Shown: one piece after another, positions 54,703 to 63,251 of the stretch
Numbering within the stretch: the stretch's first letter is position 1
Layout: each line of letters begins with the position of its first letter
Assembly (NCBI RefSeq): GCF_014230465.1
Contig: NZ_JAAXCY010000016.1
Location: 78,820-142,819 of the forward strand
From: Pseudomonas cremoris
GTDB taxonomy: Bacteria; Pseudomonadota; Gammaproteobacteria; Pseudomonadales; Pseudomonadaceae
Length of the DNA: 64,000 nt
Direction: 5' to 3'
Program-made: the position numbers and the translations under genes
Notes under the pieces: model-generated
Databases searched by the model: none
Told to the model about the DNA's origin: nothing
Seen by the model: the letters and a program-made list of their open reading frames with translations, nothing else

Positions 54703-56364
54703 ATGAATTCCACAGACCTCAAAAACCCCGCTGCACGAGGTGAACGGCCCGGCGCCAACGTGACCGTCAGCCAGACTTCCGGGCCACGCCAGGCCGCACG
54801 CGAGACCTGGGTTGAAGTCCCGTCAGAATCAGGCCCGGCGGCCGCCTGGTGTTATTCGGATCGCCGCGCCTATAGCCCGGGTGATTCGGTTTGTCTTTAT
54901 CTGTCGTCGAACTGCCCGCAGGTGAGCCTCAGGATCTATCGCGATGGCGCCATTGCCCGCACGCTGCATACCACCGGCAGCCTTGATGCTCGATTCCATC
55001 CCCTGCCTGAACGTGCCTATGAGCACGGCTGCCACTGGCCAGTCTTCCTGCAATGGCCAATCCCCGTTGATGCCGAGCAGGGTGGCTACATAGTGGAAGT
55101 ACGGGACGGCGCTGGCAGTGTCCTCGGGCATCATCTGTTTATCGTCAAGGCGTTACGCAAGCGTGCCGATGCCTTGGTACTCGTCGCGGCCACATCAACG
55201 TGGACCGCTTATAACGACTGGGGCGGTGCCAATCATTACTTTGGCCTCCACCCCGGCACGCCACGTGGACGCTCACCGTTGCTGTCGGCGCAGCGCCCCT
55301 GGGCACGAGGGCAGGTGTGGCTGCCGGACGATGCGCCACGTTGCGTCAATGCGACCCGTCCCCGAAAGCCCGGGCCGGCGCGCTATGAGTTCATCGAATG
55401 GGCTGGCCTTAACGGTTACGCCAAGTACTACGCGCTGGCGGGGTGGGCTTCTTTCGAGAGACCCTTTGTGGTCTGGGCCGAACAGCAAGGTTATACGGTG
55501 CATATCCTCACCCAGGACGATTTGCATCACGACCCGCACCCGTTGGAGGGCTACGCCTGCGCCGTCTTCGCCGGACACGACGAGTACTGGACGCGGGAAA
55601 TGCGCGACCATGTCGACGCCTTTGTCGAAGAGGGCGGTAAAGTCGCGCGATTCGCCGGCAATTTCATGTGGCAGATTCGCCTGGAGGATGAGGGGCGGCG
55701 GCAGGTGGCCTACAAGTACGATGCCGGCGCGCTCGATCCTGTGGCGGCTACCGAGCCGCATCGGCTAACGGGGGCCTGGGAAGATCCGAGGGTAAATCAC
55801 CCCGGGGCATCGACGTTCGGGGTGAATGCGCTGCGCGGGATATACGGCAGCTTTGGGGGAATGGCACCGCGCCACCCGCGCGGATACACAGTCTTCAGGC
55901 CTGAGCACTGGGCGTTTATGGGGACGGGCCTTGGCTACGCGGACATGTTCGGCGACGAAGCCAACATCTTTGGCTATGAAGTGGATGGCCTCGAATACAC
56001 GTTCATCGACGGCCTTCCAGAGCCACTCGGCACCGACGGGGCGCCCAACGGAGTGCACATTCTCGCAATGGGCTGGGCGACCAACGCCGAGCACGGCCGG
56101 TCCGAGGATGACTATTCATTCATGCTCGGCGATGGCGATGCCCGGTTTCGCGCGTCCATCCTGGCGCCCGACCTCAGCGATGCCAGCATCGCGTCTCACA
56201 GCCGCGGGGCCGGCATGCTGGTGCACTTCCACAAAGGACGAGGTGAGGTCTTTACCGCCGCCACCTGCGAATGGGTACATGGGCTCATGCAGGCAGACAT
56301 TTACACCGTGATGATCACAAAAAATGTACTTGAGCGTTTCTTGCGTAGTACGCTGGTTTGCTGA
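54703..56364 (+). CDS. N,N-dimethylformamidase large-subunit-like amidohydrolase
   Basis: 553 residues with the C-terminal domain of the dimethylformamidase beta/large subunit family. Segments typical of that family: ATSTWTAYNDWGGANHYFG, YTVHILTQDDLHHDPHPLEGYACAVFAGHDEYWTREMRDHVDAFVEEGGKVARFAGNF, and GHFHKGRGEVFTAATCEW-like C-terminal text. The known enzyme is a mononuclear iron amidase with Tyr and Glu ligands. It is also larger (about 760 residues) and has a small alpha subunit. No small-subunit gene is visible here, so activity on dimethylformamide is not assured. AAAGGAG precedes the ATG. Last gene of the MFS-MFS unit. Confidence 0.8.
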   Translation: MNSTDLKNPAARGERPGANVTVSQTSGPRQAARETWVEVPSESGPAAAWCYSDRRAYSPGDSVCLYLSSNCPQVSLRIYRDGAIARTLHTTGSLDARFHPLPERAYEHGCHWPVFLQWPIPVDAEQGGYIVEVRDGAGSVLGHHLFIVKALRKRADALVLVAATSTWTAYNDWGGANHYFGLHPGTPRGRSPLLSAQRPWARGQVWLPDDAPRCVNATRPRKPGPARYEFIEWAGLNGYAKYYALAGWASFERPFVVWAEQQGYTVHILTQDDLHHDPHPLEGYACAVFAGHDEYWTREMRDHVDAFVEEGGKVARFAGNFMWQIRLEDEGRRQVAYKYDAGALDPVAATEPHRLTGAWEDPRVNHPGASTFGVNALRGIYGSFGGMAPRHPRGYTVFRPEHWAFMGTGLGYADMFGDEANIFGYEVDGLEYTFIDGLPEPLGTDGAPNGVHILAMGWATNAEHGRSEDDYSFMLGDGDARFRASILAPDLSDASIASHSRGAGMLVHFHKGRGEVFTAATCEWVHGLMQADIYTVMITKNVLERFLRSTLVC

Positions 56365-56493
56365 CTTCTTTAAAAAGGAGGTTGTTTTAAAGGGGTTGTA
56401 GCCGGGTGGGATCGTTTTTACAGGCTATCGGGGTCGCCAAAAAACATTTTGACTTGGCGCTAGCACGGTATTTTCAGGCCAAGAAAGTTTTGG

Positions 56494-56515
56494 TTTGCCC
56501 CCATTTTTGCCCCCA
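56494..56515. repeat. Direct repeat of TTTGCCCCCA at the edge of the accessory region
   Basis: TTTGCCCCCA occurs twice (56494-56503 and 56506-56515), separated by two T residues. It lies in a gene-poor 211-base gap where GC-rich core genes give way to less GC-rich unknown genes. It may be a remnant of an element boundary; no matching copy was found at the right edge of the window. Confidence 0.35.
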
Positions 56516-56575
56516 CTCACATGTGATTCACTGGCGATCGAGATTGCCCAGGTGTTGAAAATGTGTTGATCCAGC

Positions 56576-56767
56576 CTAGGGAACGGTAACCAGGCGCGCC
56601 TCAAAGCCCTGTAAAAACTCGCGAACCATCGTCGAGTAGGGTTCGCTCTCGATGGCACTCGCGAGATCCTCAGTCGCGTTCTGGAACTCCTGCTCGATGT
56701 AGGACTGCATCCGGTCGTGGTACCACGAAGGCGAAGTCTCATCAGTGGGGTCGCCTGGGTACTTCAT
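56576..56767 (-). CDS. Small unknown protein, 63 residues
   Basis: GGAG lies 8 bases before the ATG at 56767. The product (MKYPGDPTDETSPSWYHDRM, then an acidic helical stretch) is soluble, acidic and of unknown family. It lies downstream of the cyclase-like gene on the same strand, with a 50-base gap, and could be co-transcribed. A longer overlapping minus-strand frame (56425-56742) is Arg-rich and looks non-coding. Confidence 0.55.
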   Translation of the reverse strand: MKYPGDPTDETSPSWYHDRMQSYIEQEFQNATEDLASAIESEPYSTMVREFLQGFEARLVTVP

Positions 56768-56820
56768 TCATCGTCTCCGCTGACATACTGCCCGGTTGTC
56801 GTTGGAACTCTAGCAACCAC

Positions 56821-57723
56821 TCACATTGAGGGTCCCTTCGGAGCGGGACGTTTTGATCTCCAGATTCGTTTTCCTTGAAGACTCTTGGAGGTTTCCTGAA
56901 TTGATTTCGATAGATCTGTTCCGCTTCCTATTCGTTTGAAGTACTTAATTTTGTCCTCCAGCGCCTTGGTCGCTTGGTCCCAGTCGCTGGTCGCAAGTGC
57001 TCTGACACTGAAGTCGTGTTGCACCAAGGCCGCTAGAGCCCTTGGATACCGTTGCAAATAGAGGTCCCACGCAGTTAGAAACTTTGTTCGGACCGCAGGT
57101 GATGAATGCGCCCGCATCTGTGAGTAGATGTCTTTCAAAAAGCGGACATCCCAGGGGACGTGAAACCCAAAGTCCTCTCCAGGACTACCTCCAAGATTGA
57201 TAGGCCATGCTCTCGTTGCGAGCGTGCTCAAGGACTGCAGCCCATGGCACAAAAACACGAACGACAGGTCTGGGGAAAAAGCCGCTGTGGGCTGAAACAG
57301 ACCAAACGCTTTGCATTCGTCGGTGATGAACAGACCCAAAGAGGGAATGTCCTTTTCTGCATGGTATGCAGTTATAAGTGCCCCGCCAAAAAAACGTTCG
57401 ACGTGGCTACGCTTGTAATGCTCAAAGTCACCTTTAACGATGACTCCTCGAAAAAAAATATCCTGGCCCACTAGGCGGTGATGGAGATCTTCAGCGCAAT
57501 CTACCAGTGTTTGCACGCAAAACTTGCTTTCTGTGGTGGCAGATGCTGGTTGACTGTTATAGATAAGGATGGTGTCAGAGAAAACGATCACCTTGAAGTC
57601 GGATCGGGTATGAACATTCAAGGTATCGAGAATCTCGTAAACACGAACCACCTTCCTCGGCTCGTCTCGCACCATGTTTGAAAAACCGAGGATGTCGATA
57701 TACAGCAAGAACCGGTCACTCAT
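56821..57723 (-). CDS. Stand-alone protein with nucleotide-cyclase-like motifs
   Basis: 300 residues. It begins MSDRFLLYIDILGFSNMV, where YIDILGF resembles the first metal-binding strand of class III nucleotidyl cyclases (consensus F-x-D-[IL]-x-G-F). A second acidic strand follows at about 45 (FKVIVFSDTILIYNS), in the position of the second metal Asp, and GVIVKGDFEHY follows. No HAMP, PAS or membrane segment is present. The C-terminal 130 residues are helical and unfamiliar. Catalysis is unproven; it might be a divergent or inactive cyclase-fold protein. Cyclase-fold genes occur in some anti-phage systems (Pycsar), but no Pycsar effector is recognisable beside it. Confidence 0.65.
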   Translation of the reverse strand: MSDRFLLYIDILGFSNMVRDEPRKVVRVYEILDTLNVHTRSDFKVIVFSDTILIYNSQPASATTESKFCVQTLVDCAEDLHHRLVGQDIFFRGVIVKGDFEHYKRSHVERFFGGALITAYHAEKDIPSLGLFITDECKAFGLFQPTAAFSPDLSFVFLCHGLQSLSTLATRAWPINLGGSPGEDFGFHVPWDVRFLKDIYSQMRAHSSPAVRTKFLTAWDLYLQRYPRALAALVQHDFSVRALATSDWDQATKALEDKIKYFKRIGSGTDLSKSIQETSKSLQGKRIWRSKRPAPKGPSM

Positions 57724-58327
57724 TCCATTGCCCGCCGATCAGAAAACGCCATTCTGAAGGTCTTTAAACCCGATTAAAAGCCAGTAGGTGCCGGGCACCA
57801 AATTGAATCGCCTCGGATTCTCTAGGCACCTTGTAAGCAGACGAGCATCCCGTCTTGCTTATAAATCAACTTCTTGCGCACTCGCCCGCTGCATCGGCAG
57901 GCGAGTGAGGACGTCCTTCAGAAAGGCATACGCAAACGCGCTGATGCGCAGTTTTCATCGGCCCGAGGATGGGAAACGCATAGTCGTGGTCCTGCCCAAA
58001 GGGCTGTCTGGACTTTGGCTGAAGGCTCCTGCGGCGGACAGTATGGGGTTAATGCGGAAATATCCAGCGGATCGCCTGTTAAATGAGGCTCGCTAGAACA
58101 GGGCGGCTGGTATTCCCAGAACAGCACTGACCATTTGTCCAGAATCAAATATTTTTGTACTGATTTGTTGCCCTTATCTGTAGCGCTTGGCATTATTTAG
58201 CCACTACTCGACGCTGGCGCAGGGATGGCCGCGACACTCGCGTGTTTCTATGCGTCCTATTGGACGTAAGCCTAGTGCTCTCCTATCTCTGCATCCCCTC
58301 CATTTCTGATTTTTTGTGGTTCTATAA
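57724..58327. promoter_or_regulatory. 604-base divergent region between the cyclase-like gene and the membrane-machine operon
   Basis: Two short frames here (57788-58096 plus, 57918-58193 minus) lack binding sites and coding character and are not annotated. Structured DNA is visible: GGTGCC-G-GGCACC at 57787-57799, and a stem-loop at 57879-57907 with CACTCGC facing GCGAGTG and an inner CTGC-ATCG-GCAG. AT-rich sequence at 58140-58200 (TTGTTG and CATTAT about 17 apart) could be the promoter of the downstream operon. Confidence 0.4.
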
Positions 58328-59761
58328 ATGAGTTTTTTTCGAAAGCTCCTGGCTTTCATCGTCCAGCTATTCAGTCGGAAGGATGAGCCGGATAGCGATG
58401 TACTGCCAAAAATTGATCCTGAGAAAATCCAACGGGAACTACGGGTCGTTGAGTTGGCAAAGCTGCGTGGAGCAGCGGGTGTGCCGTCCAGTACAGCCAC
58501 CCAGTTGTCAGATGTTGAGCACAGTATTCGAGGGGTGCTCGGCAGAATGCGCGAGCAGATACTCAAGTACGGCGAGCGGTCGCTCAAAATTCTGGATGAT
58601 CGCTTGGACTCGATTGACGTGACCCGCGATATCAAGCGCACGATTGCATTAGGTGATGAGTTTGAGCGAAACGCTGATCAAGACATTTCAAAAATGGACG
58701 GCGAGCTATCGGAGCTTCAGCAGCTAGCTGAGGACAAGGCTCGTTCGCTGGAGGCGTTTCGCGAGCAGCACAAGTTGCAAGGTCGGCTTGCAGAGGCATC
58801 TGATGGCGATGCGAAATGGAAGAATGGTGGCCTGCTGATCGCGATGATTGTCATTGAGGGGGCGGGAAACGCCTTTTTGTTTTCAGAGGGCATGGCCAGC
58901 GGATATGTGGGCGGATTTGTCACTGCACTGATGCTTTCGGCATTCAACGTGCTTGTATGCTTTTTTCTCGGCAGGGCCGGTACTTATAAACACCATGTAA
59001 AACCCTCTCTGGCTTTTGCAGGATATTTCGCGTTCGCTGCCTCCTTGCTGAGCATGGTCATTGTTGGTCTAGGAACTGCGTATTTCCGTTTTGTGCTGCC
59101 TCAACTGGAAGATGAATCGCAATCATCGATTGCTCTGATTCTCGGCTATATCCACACGTCGGTCCTTCCATTCCAGGACATCAGCTCTTGCGCGCTATTT
59201 GCCCTGACGGTTATTTTCGGGCTGATAGCTGTTTATAAAGGTTATACCTGGACAGATCGTTATCCAGGGTACGCGAGGGCTTACCTAGCTTACGAAGACT
59301 CGCAACGCAGGTATGTTTTTGCAATTGAGGCCTTACGACAAGTGCTTGAACAGCGCAAGGTCGAATCATTGCTGCTGATCGACCAGAACGTTGATCGTGC
59401 CTCATCAGCCATCCAAAACTTCAAGCGAAGCATGAGCCAAAAAGCGGTCATCAAGAAAGTTGTGGATGAGCGTATGGTGCTGGCCGACGAAACACTGACC
59501 AGTCTGGTTCGCACATACCGAATTGAAAACGAAATGGCCCGACCTCGCGATAATCCGCCGCCGGCCTATTTCGACGAGCCGGTGACTTTTGTTGAGACCG
59601 AGATGCCCAATTTTTGCACCGAAAAGGACGAGCTAAAACTGGCGGAACAAGAACGCTTGATGCACGAAATGATCTCCAGTCTCGAGACGATCAGAGCGCG
59701 AATCCAGTCGTCCTTTAACCAGAAATACGATCAAGTACAGCCGCTGCAGCAGCTATTTTAA
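58328..59761 (+). CDS. Coiled-coil membrane protein, first gene of the putative four-gene machine
   Basis: 477 residues, family not recognised. An amphipathic start (MSFFRKLLAFIVQLFSRKDE) is followed by a long charged coiled-coil-like region (about 30-160). Four membrane segments (about 168-185, 192-214, 228-252, 284-303) and a second coiled-coil region (about 315-470) follow. Both coiled coils should face the cytoplasm. A strong AAGGAGG for the next gene sits on its stop codon, so the genes are coupled. It is probably the membrane scaffold of the complex encoded by the next three genes. Confidence 0.7.
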   Translation: MSFFRKLLAFIVQLFSRKDEPDSDVLPKIDPEKIQRELRVVELAKLRGAAGVPSSTATQLSDVEHSIRGVLGRMREQILKYGERSLKILDDRLDSIDVTRDIKRTIALGDEFERNADQDISKMDGELSELQQLAEDKARSLEAFREQHKLQGRLAEASDGDAKWKNGGLLIAMIVIEGAGNAFLFSEGMASGYVGGFVTALMLSAFNVLVCFFLGRAGTYKHHVKPSLAFAGYFAFAASLLSMVIVGLGTAYFRFVLPQLEDESQSSIALILGYIHTSVLPFQDISSCALFALTVIFGLIAVYKGYTWTDRYPGYARAYLAYEDSQRRYVFAIEALRQVLEQRKVESLLLIDQNVDRASSAIQNFKRSMSQKAVIKKVVDERMVLADETLTSLVRTYRIENEMARPRDNPPPAYFDEPVTFVETEMPNFCTEKDELKLAEQERLMHEMISSLETIRARIQSSFNQKYDQVQPLQQLF

Positions 59762-59771
59762 GGAGGTCAGG

Positions 59772-60578
59772 ATGGCAATTTATGCCCAAAAAAAAAGGCT
59801 TTCCGGTAAAGCTGTCGGCGTAATGTTCGGTGGTGTCGCCCTGATTGCGGCCAGCGCTATGATTTATATCAACTTCACCCGTGAAACCTTCGATAAGGAG
59901 ACTCTTTGCCCGTCTACGGGGCCTAAAGGGCAATACATAGTGTTGATCGACAACACGTCGCCGTTCCCGTTTACTCAGAAAGTTGCCTTGGGCCAACGGC
60001 TGAAAACGATGGTTACTGAGGAGCTGCCTAAAGGCTACCTGCTCTCGGTGTTTCTACTCGGTGAAGACTTCAAAAGCAATGAAAAACCGCTATTTGAGCG
60101 CTGCAATCCCGGGCAGTGGAAGGATAGAAACCAACAGACCAGTAACAAAAAGTTTGTTGATCGCGACTTTAACCAAAAATTCGTAAAACCGTTCGATGAC
60201 ATCGTGCACAAGATCTCGCTGGAAGAGCGCAGCAAAAACTCGCCAATTTTCCAGATGCTGCAGCTGGTAGGCATCAATGGATTTGAGCGAGCCCATGTGT
60301 CAGGTGAACGCAGGCTGGTGATTTACTCGGACATGCTGGCAAACATGCCGGAGTTCAGCATGTATAAGGCCTCCCTGCCGCAGTATGCGGAGTTTCGCAA
60401 AACTGCTTATGGACAAAATGCTGCAGCGCCGGGGCTGAACGGTAGCAGTGTGGCGATCAATTTGTTGGCGGCTGATCAAAAAGTGCTGCAGAGCAACAAG
60501 TTGGCAGTGTTCTGGGAGCAATATTTTCAAGATAACGGTGTATCCGTGGAAGGGTTTTCCCGGGTTGAGGGGCTGTAA
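59772..60578 (+). CDS. Membrane-anchored VWA-like protein of the four-gene operon
   Basis: 268 residues. A basic start (KKRLSGKAVG) and one membrane helix (about 14-34) place the rest outside the cytoplasmic membrane. The domain then opens GQYIVLIDNTSPFPFTQKV, like strand 1 of a von Willebrand A domain, with D-N-T in place of a complete DxSxS metal site. RRLVIYSDMLANMPEF later resembles the VWA strand carrying the third metal loop. Two Cys residues (LCPSTG and RCNPGQ) could form a disulfide. AAGGAGG lies 6 bases before the ATG. The next gene starts immediately after its stop. Confidence 0.7.
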   Translation: MAIYAQKKRLSGKAVGVMFGGVALIAASAMIYINFTRETFDKETLCPSTGPKGQYIVLIDNTSPFPFTQKVALGQRLKTMVTEELPKGYLLSVFLLGEDFKSNEKPLFERCNPGQWKDRNQQTSNKKFVDRDFNQKFVKPFDDIVHKISLEERSKNSPIFQMLQLVGINGFERAHVSGERRLVIYSDMLANMPEFSMYKASLPQYAEFRKTAYGQNAAAPGLNGSSVAINLLAADQKVLQSNKLAVFWEQYFQDNGVSVEGFSRVEGL

Positions 60579-62063
60579 ATGGACGTCAATAAATGGATCA
60601 GGCGCGTCAGCACCTACTTTGCGATCGCCGTAGTACTGAAAATTAGCCTGTCGATTGCCAGCCTGTTGCTAAAAGACCCTAAGTGGTTAGGGTTTGTTTT
60701 TCCTCTTTCGGTGATGGTGGGCTATTGGACCATTGGCTATACGGTTCGACAAAAATGGGATAAGCAACTCACCCTGGCAAAGTTTGCCGACTCAGTTTAC
60801 TACCTGGGTTTTCTGTTCACTGTCGCCAGCATCATCATCTGCTTGCTGGATATTGAGAGCCTAGGCGATAACCTGAATGGAATGGCTACTCGGTTTGGCG
60901 CCGCAATGGTCAGTACCGCGCTGGGTATGTTAGCGCGAGTTATTCATACCGGATTTCGTATCGACGCCAACGACGCGGTCAGAAGTGTCGAAGAGCGGGC
61001 GATTCATGCAGCCGAAAACCTCGCTATCTCCTTTGACAATAGCTTCCAGCAGCTCGAAGTGTTCCGGGATAAAGTTGATGTCGCTTCCCGAGAGGCTGTG
61101 CAGAGTGTGAAGGAGCAGGTCAAGGCGCTGTATGAGCACAACATCAACGTCACCGATGCTTACTTTGCCAATGCTACGCAGCAGAGCAATGAAGCCTTTT
61201 CGCTCATCCTGGAAAACACTCGGCTAGCCAGTGACCAATTGTTGATCACTATTAATGAACTGACCGAAAAGAGTGCCATCACGTTGCGCCAGATGGAAGA
61301 TAACGCGTTGGATTTCGGCACGATGGCGCGTGATCGTGTAGAGCAAATGATCTTTCCAGATGACCTGTTCACCCGCAAGTTGGGTGGTTCAATCGATACC
61401 TTGGCAAGCACAACGGACAGCGTCAGTGAAGGCGTTGCATCCCTCGCCGAAGATGTCAAAACTGCCACCCGCCAAGTCACCACGGCCATACGCAACCTGA
61501 ACGCCAAAACTCAGACTCTGGATGAAAACCTAGTCGCGGTCGGTGCCATTGTGACGAGCCAGGAGCGTTTGGTGGATGCGATGAAACAGCAGAGCAAAGA
61601 AGTCATGGACAGCGTTGAGCGTGTGCAGAAAGAATATCTGGATTCGCTGGACGACCAACAAGAGGAGTACCTCAACGAAATCAAGACTCGCCAGCAATCG
61701 GTTGAACGCATTGCAGACAAGCTGGAGGCCCTGAGCATTCGAATCGAAAACGCCGATACGGTAGAGCGACTGAGCACTGAAGTCACCGATGCCCTGAAAG
61801 GTGTACGTGAGGTCACTCAGACCAACCGAGACGTTTTGGCTGAGCGTCTTGAGTTCAGCTTGGCGCCGCTGATTCATGCACTGGTTGATAGTAATGAAAA
61901 GCATCAGGGGATCGCCGCACGCATGGAGCAGCACAATCGTGCGATCGAAACCGCTCACAGCCAGATGGATGCTCTGATCACTAAGATCGGCGATGTATCG
62001 ATTGGGGAGGCGGCCAATCAACATGCCGAGCCTGCCCGCCCGGCTGATGCGAGAACCACCTAA
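60579..62063 (+). CDS. MotA/TolQ/ZorA-like four-TM protein with long coiled-coil tail
   Basis: 494 residues. Membrane segments at about 12-31, 38-55, 72-91 and 104-121 are followed by ~360 residues of charged, heptad-like helix. The pair SVYYLGFLFTVASIIICLLD and FGAAMVSTALGMLARVI reads like helices 3 and 4 of MotA/TolQ/ExbB proteins, which line the proton path. In Zorya defence, ZorA has the same plan: a MotA-like membrane part and a very long cytoplasmic helical tail. The stop (TAATG) overlaps the ATG of the MotB-like partner. The similarity is a reading by eye, not an alignment score. Confidence 0.7.
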   Translation: MDVNKWIRRVSTYFAIAVVLKISLSIASLLLKDPKWLGFVFPLSVMVGYWTIGYTVRQKWDKQLTLAKFADSVYYLGFLFTVASIIICLLDIESLGDNLNGMATRFGAAMVSTALGMLARVIHTGFRIDANDAVRSVEERAIHAAENLAISFDNSFQQLEVFRDKVDVASREAVQSVKEQVKALYEHNINVTDAYFANATQQSNEAFSLILENTRLASDQLLITINELTEKSAITLRQMEDNALDFGTMARDRVEQMIFPDDLFTRKLGGSIDTLASTTDSVSEGVASLAEDVKTATRQVTTAIRNLNAKTQTLDENLVAVGAIVTSQERLVDAMKQQSKEVMDSVERVQKEYLDSLDDQQEEYLNEIKTRQQSVERIADKLEALSIRIENADTVERLSTEVTDALKGVREVTQTNRDVLAERLEFSLAPLIHALVDSNEKHQGIAARMEQHNRAIETAHSQMDALITKIGDVSIGEAANQHAEPARPADARTT

Positions 62064-63103
62064 TGAGCGGAAAGAACGATCAGGTTTTTCAGCTCTCGCT
62101 TACCGAAATCTTTATCATCGTCTGCTTTATTTTGTTGTTGTTAATGGGGTACCAGATTTTTAAGTTAACCCATAAAAATCAGGCGCTGAATGAGAAAGTG
62201 GCCGCCTTCCAGGATTTGGATATGCGTGAAAAGGCGATCAGTACAGTAGCCGAGGCGTTGAAGGCACGTATGACCGCATTAGGTGTGCGTAAGCCTGATG
62301 AGATCATCAGCAAATTGATAGATGCCTCGAAAGCCAATGCAGAGCTGGATCGCTTGAAAGTGCTCTTGACCCAAAAAGATCAAGAGCTGACTGCTCTTGC
62401 GGCCATTGAAAAAGCGTTGATGGAAGTGGCCGGCCAGAAGAAAGGCGATGACGCCAAGCAACTGATACTAGAAACCATGATGTCGTTTGAGCAGTTGAAA
62501 AAGCTGGTTGTCGATCCTGATGAAGAAAGCGACGCGCAGCCTACCGATGTGGTGAAGCGTGTCGCGGCGTTAAAGGCCCAAGAAGACATGCTAGAGGCAG
62601 CTTTCGGGACAACAAATGATCAACTCCAGCAAACGATCAAGCATGCTGTGGCCTTGGTTCAGGCAGAAAAAAGCGGCGTAAATCCGGTTGAGTTGCAGAA
62701 AGCGAATAAAGACTTACGGGGCCAAGTTCAGTTCCTGCAAAACCGCTTAAACAAGGGGCGCGGCGGCGACCTTCCACCGTGTTGGGTGAATGAGGTTACG
62801 GGCAAGCCGGAGATGTTCCTCACCGTCAAACTCAGTGAGAATAATCTCACGTTCGAACCTGCCTGGCCGCCCGCGCGCCAGGAGGATGCAATGGCGCTGC
62901 CAGGTATTGGCGAGCTGATGGCTAATACCACTCGTACCTATGAGAGCTTTATTCAAGCGGCTAAACCGGTATCGGATTTGGGTACGCAGAAAGAGTGCAA
63001 GTACTACGTGCGCTTGGCGAGTCTGATTCAGGATGCGGTGACGTCTGATCGACGGCGGCTAATGGTTGAGAATTTGTTCTACAAGGTAGAAGTCAGGCGG
63101 TAG
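62063..63103 (+). CDS. MotB/ZorB-like single-TM protein with an unfamiliar C-terminal domain
   Basis: 346 residues. The N-terminal segment QLSLTEIFIIVCFILLLLMGYQIF (about 10-33) is one membrane helix with an acidic residue (E15) at its edge, the layout of MotB, ExbD and ZorB stator partners, which carry the ion-accepting carboxylate there. A coiled coil (about 34-230) leads to a compact ~110-residue domain beginning DLPPCWVNEVTGKPEMF and ending YVRL..FYKVEV. It lacks the OmpA peptidoglycan-binding domain expected in ZorB or MotB, which is the main oddity. Last gene of the coupled operon. Confidence 0.7.
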   Translation: MSGKNDQVFQLSLTEIFIIVCFILLLLMGYQIFKLTHKNQALNEKVAAFQDLDMREKAISTVAEALKARMTALGVRKPDEIISKLIDASKANAELDRLKVLLTQKDQELTALAAIEKALMEVAGQKKGDDAKQLILETMMSFEQLKKLVVDPDEESDAQPTDVVKRVAALKAQEDMLEAAFGTTNDQLQQTIKHAVALVQAEKSGVNPVELQKANKDLRGQVQFLQNRLNKGRGGDLPPCWVNEVTGKPEMFLTVKLSENNLTFEPAWPPARQEDAMALPGIGELMANTTRTYESFIQAAKPVSDLGTQKECKYYVRLASLIQDAVTSDRRRLMVENLFYKVEVRR

Positions 63104-63251
63104 CGCCTTTGCGTGGCTATTACATATTTTTGGCTGTCGTCGGACCGGCGCTGGCTCCACACGAATTAATCCCGCTCATTTTGCAGTTAAGCAAGGTGAT
63201 TGGGTTAGGTTGCGGCATCTGTAGCTGTTTAGCTAAGGGAGAAAGGTATTG

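Noticed and set aside
56435..56459. CGCCAA and TTGGCG as a terminator after the amidase gene
   Set aside because: The arms are only 6 bp with a 13-base loop and no T tract follows.
57788..58193. Two short opposed frames of ~100 codons in the divergent gap
   Set aside because: Neither has a ribosome binding site, conserved-looking text or normal codon use; they overlap each other in a structured regulatory region.
60579..63103. Flagellar motor proteins MotAB
   Set aside because: The MotA-like protein has a ~360-residue helical tail and the MotB-like protein lacks an OmpA domain; no flagellar genes are nearby.
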